This document shows positions 55,420 through 64,000 of a DNA stretch of 64,000 bases, piece after piece. The stretch spans positions 10,601,351-10,665,350 of the forward strand of contig NC_079877.1 in assembly GCF_029227915.1 (NCBI RefSeq). Reading direction: 5' to 3'. Positions within the stretch are counted from its first letter, which is position 1. Every line of letters begins with the position of its first letter. Made by a program: the position numbers and the translations under genes. The notes beneath the pieces are model-generated. The model saw only the letters and a list, made by a program, of their open reading frames with translations, was not told the DNA's origin and searched no databases. The DNA is from Hydractinia symbiolongicarpus. Its lineage: Eukaryota; Cnidaria; Hydrozoa; Anthoathecata; Hydractiniidae.

Positions 55420-58400
55420 TTACACTCTTGATGGATACAGCATCTAAACAAAAATGATATGAACATTAAACACGAGTTATTTTACTTTTAAGGGTACAAG
55501 GGTACGCTTTCTTCTACTAATTTCTACGAGAATGTAAACAACTATTGAACTGTAAAAAACAGAACTGTGGGGAAAACTTTTCACATGACCGCACACAAAA
55601 CAGTTCCGATTATGGTCTGCTTACAGCAATCACCTCAGTAAATATGTATGGTGTTCTCATGTATTTTTCGAACGGGTAAACGGTAAAAACATCATTGGTG
55701 ATATTCATTTTTTTCATTAAGAACAAAGTACGACAACCGTATTTACGTTTTATGATCATTAATTAAGCGTGCCTTCTACCTGTCAAAGCAAACATGGAGA
55801 ACATTGACAAAAATCACTAAGGGAAAAAACAAACTAGCGATTGTGAGATCTTATTTTCAACACATGAACAGGTTAATCGTGTAAACCGGCGTACACAAAG
55901 TCTTCTAGAACATAATATATTCCGAATAAAAATTTAAGAAGCTCCTCGTAGTGTATTACTGCATTTTCGGAAAAACTGTTATAGTTGATTATAGTTTGTA
56001 AATTTTTATTTTAACAATATTATCTTCCAGAAAACTTATAGTGCAAAAGTTAGAGTTCCGCTTATCATGATAATGCATGCGTTTTTTGAATTTGAGTTAA
56101 GCTATTGTGCAACTCATTGATTGGATCATTTGCTTGTCATAAGTAAAAAGCAGTTGAGTGTCGACTTATAGTTTTATGGAAGCACTAATACATCTCCTGG
56201 TGTGCCTTTCTAATCTTTCTGATAAGGTCCTTATGGTCTGTCGGTTGCGAATCCTCTTTACATTTAAATTAATTTTGTTATATGATTGCACACGCAATTC
56301 TGATTATGCACCACTTACAGCATATCACCTCAGTAAGTATGTATGGTGTTCTCATGTCTTTTCGAACGGGTAAACGGTTAAAAACATCATTGGTGATATT
56401 TTTTCTTTTATGCTTATTTTGCGCTAGAACCAGTGCCGAAACTTTGTTTGCGCAGAAAAGCCTGTTTCACACATACACCTTTTTTAAACAGCTATTTAGA
56501 AATAAACACAAAAATTGGTTAGTCATTGCTTATGTGGCTACATTTATACAGGTGAACTTTTATTTTTGTATTTATTTATTGTATTTTGTATTTATTCCTT
56601 TTATACTATTATTTAACACTTAGTCACCCCAAACAAATTCTTTAGCAATTAAGGCAATTTTGGGTGCGATTGTTTAAATTTGACATTGTTTATTAAAAAA
56701 AAATTGAAATGTTTTTTTTTGATAAAAAATTAAAGGAAAAAGCTTTTCTAGCATTTAAACCTCATGTTGTGTGGTTGGGCTCCTGTTCTGAAGCTGCTAG
56801 CACACGTTTTGACAAATTTAATCATCACCTCAGCGTTTTGGTATGTTGTTCTCATATATATTCGAACGGGTAAACGGTTAAAACATCATCGGTGATTAAA
56901 TTATACATATTTATTTTTTTATAAGATATATTTTTATAAGTGAAAATTAAAAACAAAATGAGAACAAAGTTAAGGATGATTAGAAAAATACCTCTCATAA
57001 CAGAAATGAGAAATCAATCGTCAAGATTTTGTGAAACTTGAACTTGGTCAAAAAAATTTAATGTACTTAATGGTCAGGTATAAACATATGTTAAACATAT
57101 GAGCAATGAAGAATTTTAAAGCCCCAAAGAATTCCAGGAGACGCAAGTGATCGCACACACCCATATTTCTAAACATTATTTTTTACAGGGAAGGAAAGGT
57201 AACACATTTCCTACATAAGAATTAAGAAAATAAGCTGTAAAAAGAAACCTCAGAGTCAATCTTATGCTATATGAGATTTTTGCATTTCAGGTGGCAAAGT
57301 TTCACTGTGGCACAGGGTATATTTTCTAAGCAATGCAGCAAAATCAACAACAAAAATTGTTGCAAGAAATCAAATTAATCTCATAAGTATAAAGTATAAA
57401 ATAACAACAAAACAAACAACTCTGATATAGGTAGATGTGTCAAAATTGTTCTTAACATTTTTGTAACAAAAATATGAACCTGTATTTACTTGTAAATTTT
57501 TTTTTGTCGTAAAAAAAATGTGAAAAAGATTGTAAATAAAATTACACAATTTTTTAATGTATTAATAAGCGTATTGGCAGATCTTTCTTTTCTGAAGATA
57601 TACATGTGTTCCAGCAAGGCATATAAAAAAAATAACCAGAAATTTCTCCCTTTTTACATAAATTTAAAATATTGTTGCATGTATTTTGCTGCATACATGA
57701 CAAGTCTATTATATGCAACAAAAACACATGAAATCGCATCTCATCAAGGCCTTTAGTCAGTAATCAAAGCCCAACTTCGAGCCAAGAAACCGTGTCTTAT
57801 AACACCGTAAGGTTAGCTCTGTGTTCAGCAGAATGGTAAAATAAGAAATAGTTTTAAATTCACCTCAGTGTTTTGGTATGTTGTTCACATGTATATTCGA
57901 ACGGGTAAACGGTTTAAAACATCACTGGTGAATAAAATCAACACATCAATAAACCATTAGTTTTAAACTAAGAATTTAAAAAAGTAAAAAAAAATTAAAT
58001 ACCACTTTAACAGAACCGCCAATAGCTTTGGGTGGTAAGTTGTGTCTAAACTTGGCCCGAACTGTGCCGCGGCTGCCATGAGGACGTGTTACTTTACCCC
58101 AGATTACTCGAATTTTGCTGGCCTTTCTTTCTCCTTTTGCAACAGACTTTTTGGATACTCTGTAAACAAAAGCCACTCTTTTGCCCAAATAAAATTCTGT
58201 TTCTTGTTTGCTGTTTACTCCTTCAATTCGCAATAGCGAAGTTGACTCAGTTTGATTTCGTAATCCACGTTGGTATCCAAGGAAGATTCCCTTACTGTAT
58301 AACCTAAATTAATAAATTTTAGTGTTACAAAAGTATAAATTATCTTTAAAATCCAATGTTTTAAATTTTATAACTTCTACATGTAGAACCAACTCTCATA

Positions 58401-58940
58401 ACCCGAAGATTGATCCCTTGCACTATTTATGACCAACATGTTAAGTGACAAAAACCTCAATTTGATTTTTTTGCTTTTCTATCAGGTATGGCACTCTTTC
58501 TCTTAGAAGGTCATTATATTTAATTCACCTCAGTGTTTTGGTATGCTGTTCACATGTTTTTTTCGAACGGGTAAACGGTTTAAAACATCATTGGTGAACA
58601 AATCAAATAATGTGTTGTCTAGCACTCTTGGGTACAAAAAAATTTGACAAGGTGAATTTCCAATCAAAAACTACGGATTGGAATACACAATTGTGATTTT
58701 CAACTTTTTCTTGTGGACTGGAACAGAAAAGAAAAATTATAAAAAATGAGCAAATGGGCCTCAAATTTAGGTATTTTTGTCTTGTTCCATTTTTTTGTTG
58801 TTGTTGTTGAGTAGAAATCCAGCTTTAGACTCAAATCAATATAATAAAAGGGTAATTTTTGCATTTTACAAACCAAGATTCAAGTGTAATAAACTTTTAA
58901 CAAAACTATGAAAGCAGACTTACCTTACAGGTTGGGCCAT
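55420..58940 (-). CDS. RPL35A: RPL35A, large-subunit ribosomal protein eL33
   Basis: Coding exons 58940-58924, 58303-58003 and 55443-55420, preceded by a non-coding first exon near 61008-61070; the second exon starts at about 58950. Phases join exactly, 342 nt, 113 aa against 110 in human. The protein starts [20 protein letters not shown] and contains [37 protein letters not shown] and [17 protein letters not shown]. It ends MLYPSRV, matching human MLYPSRI. It is a structural protein of the cytoplasmic 60S subunit. The last intron (55444-58002) carries four box C/D snoRNAs and the preceding one (58304-58923) carries a fifth, all in the gene's orientation, so splicing would release them. The first intron (58951-61007) holds a nested MITE pair. 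Confidence 0.96.
55629..55702 (-). ncRNA. box C/D snoRNA, copy 1 (RPL35A intron 3)
   Basis: On the minus strand: terminal stem ATCACC, C box AATGATGT, guide TACCGTTTACCCGTTCGA, a C'-like CATGAGAAC, D box CTGA, and closing GGTGAT. About 74 nt, normal for the class. The guide contains CCGTTTACCCG, complementary to a conserved large-subunit rRNA segment CGGGTAAACGG (recalled, not searched). Last of the four in this intron, about 185 nt from the 3' splice site. Confidence 0.82.
56324..56397 (-). ncRNA. box C/D snoRNA, copy 2 (RPL35A intron 3)
   Basis: Same layout: terminal stem ATCACC/GGTGAT, which extends to 8 bp as ATATCACC/GGTGATAT; C box AATGATGT; guide ACCGTTTACCCGTTCGAA; D box CTGA. The D-proximal guide (CACCATACATACTTA) is nearly that of copy 1. 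Upstream flank similarity with copy 1 shows that a larger block was duplicated. Confidence 0.82.
56824..56896 (-). ncRNA. box C/D snoRNA, copy 3 (RPL35A intron 3)
   Basis: Terminal stem ATCACC/GGTGAT, C box GATGATGT, guide AACCGTTTACCCGTTCGAA, C'-like TATGAGAAC, D-proximal guide CAACATACCAAAACG, D box CTGA. It combines the stem of copies 1-2 with the second guide of copies 4-5. Confidence 0.82.
57859..57932 (-). ncRNA. box C/D snoRNA, copy 4 (RPL35A intron 3)
   Basis: Terminal stem TTCACC/GGTGAA (a compensatory T-A for the A-T of copies 1-3), C box AGTGATGT, guide AACCGTTTACCCGTTCGAA, C'-like CATGTGAAC, D-proximal guide CAACATACCAAAACA, D box CTGA. It begins 70 nt past the 5' splice site of the intron. 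Confidence 0.83.
58524..58598 (-). ncRNA. box C/D snoRNA, copy 5 (RPL35A intron 2)
   Basis: Terminal stem TTCACC/GGTGAA, C box AATGATGT, guide AACCGTTTACCCGTTCGAA, C'-like CATGTGAAC, D-proximal guide CAGCATACCAAAACA, D box CTGA. It is the only copy in its intron and almost identical to copy 4, so the family also crossed an exon boundary. Confidence 0.83.
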
Positions 58941-59647
58941 TTTCCTCAACCTGAAAGAGAAAAAAAAAATGAAAATGAAGCTTGTAAAGTCTTTTGAAAG
59001 TTTAAAAATTAAATAAAGACACATAGGTAAAAATCTGATGCAACAAGATTCATTAATTAGTTATAAAAGTTAATTATATTTCTGTTTTTTATATATGTCA
59101 TATAGAAACTCTAAATAAAAAAAATTCACTAAATGTTTGCATTGGCCATCTCTAGAAAATATTGAGGAAAAGTTCTAAGGTTGTGGGAATGATAAGGAAG
59201 GCATACTCGTGCTTGAAGAACTTATTTTCTTTCACCTTGCTTTTAAGAAAAATCGATAGTTACAAAAAACAATTCAGGTTCCTTTTTGACCTTCTTTTCT
59301 TAAAAATTTGAAAGTTAGGCAGGAGATGTGAATGGAATTTACATCTTTTCTTGTTATATTCACAATATCTTTTAAACGTCAGTCATTGTGTTTTTTTTAT
59401 TTTTATTAAGACTACACCACGGAATTAAATTCTGGTTGCATGCCATGTTGCTTGACATGTAAAGAATGTATACCTATTGCAAATTGATGATGAACAATAC
59501 ATAATGAAATGTACTGCGTGGTTTTATAAAGTTGTTCTGATGGGAAACTCATATGTGATCTCCCTGAGCCTCATAGCTAATTTGTCTTATGTGGTCCTAC
59601 TAAATTTAAGGCTTATATAATTTATGAGTTCTCTCGCATTTGGTTTG

Positions 59648-60534
59648 AAGAGGGTGCCGATAAGCCACATATAAAAGGGTGAGTTCGCATAACTTTTTAA
59701 ATAAAATTGGCGGTTGTTCTCCTAAAACCGCCCGCACTTTCCGAACTCGCCCGGAGCATTCCCGAAATGCAATTTCTTGTAACATACCATGCGGCAACAG
59801 TTGGAAGTAGGCGCTTGAAGAGAAAGGATTTTTTTTAAAGTTTATACATAAGTTCTTTATCCAGTAAATCTTATCAGAAACCATCAAATACAGTGTTTCA
59901 AGAACTTCGCTAACACGAGGGTGCCGATAAGCCGCATACGCCGTAAAAAGTGCGGGCGTCTTCGGCATTTTAAAAAAATTCAGGTACTCGTCCGAAAAAG
60001 CCCGCATAGTCCCGAAAAATGCCCGGAAAAAAAGATTCACCATAAACGACTCTCGAAGAATTATTAAAAAAAGTATAAAAATTAAAATGAACTATATATG
60101 AGTTATAACTATATATATTAAAAGAACTGTTTTTATGGCTTTTGATAAGACTTACTTGATAAATAACTTATATATAAACTTTATTACCTCCTTTCCCTTC
60201 AAGCGCGTTCTTTCAACTGTCGTCCGCCATGTTTATGTTACAAGGTGTTGCATTTTGACCGTCAATTTAATTCGAAAAATCGCCCGAACTCGCTCTTATA
60301 TATGCGGGCGTTTGCGGCTTATCAGCACCCTCTTTCGCTAACATAATAAGTTAATTTTAATTTTTATAGTTTTTTTAATCATTGTTGTGATTCTTTGATT
60401 GTTTTCCTTTTTTTTGGGCATTGTGTGGGACTATGCAGGTTTTTCGGGCGAATACTTTAATTTTTTTCAAAACGCCGATCTTTCCCGAAAAAGCCCACAA
60501 TTTTTACGCCATATGCTGCTTATAGGCACCCTTG
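59648..60534. mobile_element. outer MITE of a nested pair (RPL35A intron 1)
   Basis: Inverted ends AAGAGGGTGCCGATAAGCC and GCTTATAGGCACCCTTG are flanked by a perfect 9-bp target duplication, TTTGGTTTG, at 59639-59647 and 60535-60543. Without the inner insertion it is about 459 bp. It is non-coding; the frame through it arises from GC-rich arms (GCGGGCG, CCCGAAAAA). The 9-bp duplication suggests a Mutator-like mobiliser. Confidence 0.82.
59915..60333. mobile_element. inner MITE inserted into the outer one
   Basis: Ends GAGGGTGCCGATAAGCCGC and GCGGCTTATCAGCACCCTC are near-perfect inverted repeats. The flanks carry a perfect 9-bp duplication, TTCGCTAAC (59906-59914 and 60334-60342). 419 bp. Same family as the host element, with better-matched ends, so the insertion is younger. 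Confidence 0.82.
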
Positions 60535-61007
60535 TTTGGTTTGTTTATTGAATTTACCCCTGTCTTATAGCTATTTTAAGCAGGCAAAACTATTTATGTT
60601 TTCAACAGTTATTCTTGGTTATATTTTTTCAGAGGGTTACAATAAGAAAACTGTTTACTTGTCTGCACCCATCCTAAACTGGCCAGGAAATCAATCAATC
60701 AACCACAAAACCAGGTAAAAAAACTTTGTTTTTTCCTCACAAAATCTAATGTTTTGTAAAGGTTGGCGACTATCTTGCCATAACTACGGGTTAATAACAG
60801 TAATAATAGTCTTTCTACAGCTAAATATAGTTATAGGCAGTAAATTATCATGATACTCTGACTAAATATTTTGTTTTGTTATCAACTTAGAGACAAAATA
60901 TAGCTAAAGTCAGACGAAAGAGTCATAGAATAACCATAAATAACTGAGAATTTAAATTTTCTTGATCATATTGGTTAGAAATAAAGAGATGCAAATAGTT
61001 GACTTAC

Positions 61008-61070
61008 CAAGGCTTGGGTATTTCTTTCCCCGGTCGTAAAAGAAAGTTTGTTTTGATCGGAGCTGAAAAG
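61008..61070 (-). other. RPL35A: RPL35A non-coding first exon and probable start site
   Basis: On the minus strand the exon ends in a strong GTAAGTC donor (61007-61001). Its 5' end is likely near CTTTTC (61065-61070), which resembles the 5' terminal oligopyrimidine tract of ribosomal protein mRNAs. The next exon, 58950-58924, has the ATG. The exact start is an estimate. Confidence 0.5.
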
Positions 61071-63136
61071 ATGGCAGCGATCAACACGTGGTAATTTACC
61101 GAATAAGAAGCGCGGAATAGATTATGCGTAGCACATTTTTCAACCCGCGCGTCCATGGCGAAAACATCCTCGATTAATCTTTTTCATAACACACTTCTAT
61201 TATAAAGCAGATAATCCATTAAATGACATTTTCGAGCGTTCAAGTTAGAACATCTCAGCCGAAATTAACAGACATTAGTTGGAAGATTTAACTTATGTAA
61301 TAAGTTAATGTATAATCATTTAGGAAAGTATTTGTTAAGAGAAAAACGAAAAAATTCTACCACAATTAAAGTATTTACGTTAGTTATTTTCTCTTTTTTT
61401 ATCCAGTGACGTTCTCCGACTTGCCACGCCATAACCGATAACAGAAAGTTTCATTTCGGACTTTTTTCACAAATGTTTGCTTTAGAACCAAAAAGCCGCG
61501 AAACTGTTTTCCTATTTTTTCTTTGATTTTTCTAGCATCCTAAAATAAGTGTTAGTAGCGTGCCATTTTTGGCTTGCAGAACTAAATTTGCAGCACAGTG
61601 CGACATACTGTTTTATTATTTTTTTAGCTTTAAACGCAACCTCAATCCCAGAACCAGTTGTCTCTTTTTGTATATTTGACAAACAGTTTGCACGTCGAAT
61701 TTGGTATACGGCACGGGGTACATGTTACAAGAATAACAGCTCTTCGTACAAAGCCTTGAAATGGAGGGTGACACATCTCCTCCTCTCCTCTTTTGAACGC
61801 CTAAATAACGGTAAAAGGAGCGATGAATGCGAAGAAGGTAATAAAAGAGATTAAGTGGTCTCTCTGAGATTGTTGATGCCCAGAATTCTGCGGGATTTTT
61901 TCTCGCGAAAGTTTTCGACCTTGAGGAAATCAAAATACTGGCTAAGACTGGATACATTACGCTGGCGATGAGCTGTACGAGTTTACGAATATGTTTGACA
62001 TTATATAACTGCGTCTTGCAGCTCTGTGGAAAAGAAATTATTTTACCAACGTAATGAACGTTTTAGATTCCAAGTAAAGGTGACTTGAGATTTCCTAACA
62101 AGTACCATGTCACAAATAAAGATATATATTAAACTTCAATTAACTTCTGTACAATAACTTTAATAATTTACATATTCAAACATACGAAATAAACACAAGT
62201 ATCTCTTAAACGGTTTTACAGAATTTAACAACAGACTTTCTTCAATACAGGTCGCAAATTAATAACAGAACTGTAAATATTCTGAAATTATTAATCTGTA
62301 TAATGATGAATGATAAATGACAATAATAATAATAATTATAATAAATATAGTTGACATAGACTTTCTGTCTCTTTCTCACTGTCTCGTTTATTCAGACCCT
62401 AAGTTGTGAGAAATTGCAATGTCATGGTTTGGCCTTTTTTTCATCTTAAACCTGTCGCTATAAAAGTTTTGTGTCAAAAAAACGTTCTAAGCAATCTCTT
62501 TGAAATAAAACGCATTTTTATTGAAAATTCGAATTTGAAATATAAGACTATAAAAAAATGGAAGTAGATATAAAAAACACATCTCAGAACAACGAATGTT
62601 TTATAAGAAACTATTAATAAAAAGCCGAGTGATATCTCGTCTCAAAAAAGAGAAACAGAAGTATTCGAAGCTCTACATCTTTCATTGGAATTGAGGTTCT
62701 TATAATTTAGCCTCAAATGTTTTTGTTTTTACTGCGTGTTCAAATCACGGACATATTTGCTAGGAGGTTTAAAAAATAGCCACGCATCGTTTTTTACACC
62801 CTTCAAGCCCAGATAGTTCAGCCTGTTTAAATTTTTAAAAGGTTTCTTAACTTTTCCAAAATCCGGGCCTAAAGTTACTTATAGAGTTTCTAAAAACAAT
62901 GTCTAGCAGACAAAGATTAGGGAGAAAAGAAAAGTAGACGAAATTTCGAGACCTCACTGACATGGTGATAAATTGTTACTCAAGCTATGAGATGTCCGTT
63001 GTCATGAAGTTGACATGAAGTTGTCTCTCCCATCGATGTCAGTAATACAAAACGTTTAGTGTGAGTGCTGTTTAAAAATTTCAAAGGTCAAGGCTCGCAT
63101 TTTGTACATTTTAGTAATCTTTCAATGCAAAATGTT
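61071..63136. other. stretch between RPL35A and the next gene
   Basis: No coding exon is supported. The part next to 63136 is probably the 3' UTR of the minus-strand gene that follows. Overlapping open frames on both strands at 61549-61957 show no known domain. An AAT-rich run lies at 62322-62346. Confidence 0.4.
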
Positions 63137-64000
63137 TCAATGATTTTCATTGCAGAGACTGTCTGGTGTTGTCAGTCCAGATCCTTCGTCATTATCCTCA
63201 ATGCTGTCATCGTCGTTGTCACCATACATGATTGACACCTGATCAGCTAACATGTCAATTGCTTGAAAGTCTTCTCTTCCATCCTGTTCCTGTCTTGAAC
63301 TAATAATGTCTTCAAGACCAGCTTTTAATTCTTCTTCGAATTCAACAATAGGTTTTTCGTCAAACTCTCTCGACGTTTTTCGAGAAGGAGTGAACGTACT
63401 CAGATGAGAAGGGCGTCTTGAACCTGGAAGTGAAGCGTCGCTGTCTACCCATGGATCAACAGGTTGGGCGCTTAAACTAAATGAAGTGGACGCTCGATGG
63501 ACCTTATGATAGTTGTCTCCTTTCACAGGTGGTGGAGGAGCATGAACAAAGTCGTACGAACCTACGGTGAGGGTAGGTAGCTGTCCGTACGAATACATAC
63601 GTTCCTCCCTGCACGATGATATCTCTTCATCTAATTTCGTTTCATCCTCCCTACTGCTGCTTCCAGGGACGGAGGGGTAACTGCTCTCACGACTCCAAAC
63701 ACTACCAGCTGTAATAAGCTTGTTCCCGTCTACGAGAACATTTTCTTCCTTGCGTTGCATTTCTACAATACCACCAGAGTTCTTGTTCAAAGACGTTCTT
63801 GTAATTCCTAACATGAAATAATCATCCATATTCTGATGTCTGGGTGGTGGTCTCCAAGAGATGTCCACATATTCTCTCTCCTTCTTCTCCTCTGGGTACG
63901 AATTTTCTTTTTGTTGAACTTCATTAGTAACACGTTCATGCGTTATCATAGGTAAGAGAGGTTTGGAGACATTATCAGCCTGCTCGCAACAGTTTAACTC
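63137..64000 (-). CDS. 3' part of an unrecognised gene, running off the window
   Basis: The frame is open from the window edge (no stop between 64000 and 63137), so at least 287 codons precede the stop; the Met at 63949 is internal, not a proven start. The protein is hydrophilic and probably disordered, with no transmembrane segment. It has a Pro stretch (HAPPPPVKG), a Ser/Arg-rich part (SRRPSHLSTFTPSRKTSREF), an acidic helix (VEFEEELKAGLEDIISS) and the acidic end YGDNDDDSIEDNDEGSG before TTPDSLCNENH. It looks like the C-terminal tail of a larger signalling or scaffold protein, but no family is recognised. An intron junction within the first codons cannot be excluded. Confidence 0.75.
   Translation of the reverse strand, partial: ELNCCEQADNVSKPLLPMITHERVTNEVQQKENSYPEEKKEREYVDISWRPPPRHQNMDDYFMLGITRTSLNKNSGGIVEMQRKEENVLVDGNKLITAGSVWSRESSYPSVPGSSSREDETKLDEEISSCREERMYSYGQLPTLTVGSYDFVHAPPPPVKGDNYHKVHRASTSFSLSAQPVDPWVDSDASLPGSRRPSHLSTFTPSRKTSREFDEKPIVEFEEELKAGLEDIISSRQEQDGREDFQAIDMLADQVSIMYGDNDDDSIEDNDEGSGLTTPDSLCNENH

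Noticed and set aside
55629-58598. Hammerhead ribozyme or plain MITE explanation for the five 74-bp units
   Set aside because: No hammerhead core (CTGATGA plus GAAA). The inverted ends are only 6-8 bp, and the boxes, fixed strand and rRNA-like guide fit a C/D snoRNA better.
59606-60043. 145-codon minus-strand frame
   Set aside because: It crosses the ends of the nested MITEs; repeated CGHP-like peptides come from the inverted repeats.
1-64000. CRISPR arrays, operons, rRNA genes
   Set aside because: No regularly spaced repeats with unique spacers, no bacterial gene organisation and no rRNA sequence; the window is eukaryotic.

Overview
The window is animal nuclear DNA: AT-rich, full of introns, with dense small repeats. 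It holds four recognisable conserved animal genes, each assembled exon by exon with GT..AG junctions that keep frame, plus the 3' end of a fifth. The retroelement types (several decayed non-LTR retrotransposons, tRNA-derived SINEs, TTAA and 9-bp-TSD MITEs) and the gene structures suggest an invertebrate, plausibly a cnidarian. That taxonomic guess is inference only.

Layout. (1) 344-5910, minus: PSMD9, the proteasome-assembly PDZ chaperone, six coding exons. (2) 5160-16451: a 5646-bp head-to-tail tandem duplication, identical wherever compared, holding PSMD9 exon 1 and the whole divergent intergenic region. It ends about 7 bp before the next start codon. (3) 16459-24272, plus: RSF1, the ISWI-partner remodelling subunit with an N-terminal WHIM/DDT-like region and a PHD finger, twelve coding exons. 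(4) 25840-49756, minus: a receptor guanylate cyclase of 35 coding exons plus a possible 30-nt microexon (about 1442-1452 aa). It has a signal peptide, a type-1 periplasmic-binding-like ectodomain, an EGF-like cassette, one transmembrane helix, a kinase homology domain and a guanylate cyclase domain. Its introns carry SINEs, a piggyBac-like MITE and retrotransposon debris. (5) 50490-52050, minus: a decayed retroelement with reverse-transcriptase and C-terminal cysteine/endonuclease-like sequence. (6) 55420-61070, minus: RPL35A (ribosomal protein eL33). Its introns carry five copies of one box C/D snoRNA, four of them in the last intron, and a nested MITE pair. (7) 63137-64000, minus: the 3' part of an unrecognised gene that runs off the window.

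The genes are functionally unrelated. PSMD9 and RSF1 are head to head and probably share a promoter region, which is the segment that has been duplicated. RPL35A is both a ribosomal protein gene and a snoRNA host.

The most interesting signal is the intronic snoRNA family. All five copies have a terminal stem with compensatory changes, C and D boxes, and an invariant 11-nt guide complementary to a conserved large-subunit rRNA segment (CGGGTAAACGG, from memory). The second guide has diverged into two subfamilies, and four copies share one intron. Other leads are the EGF cassette and the Arg-to-Lys change in the guanylate cyclase, the duplicated bidirectional promoter, and two nested MITEs with perfect 9-bp target duplications.
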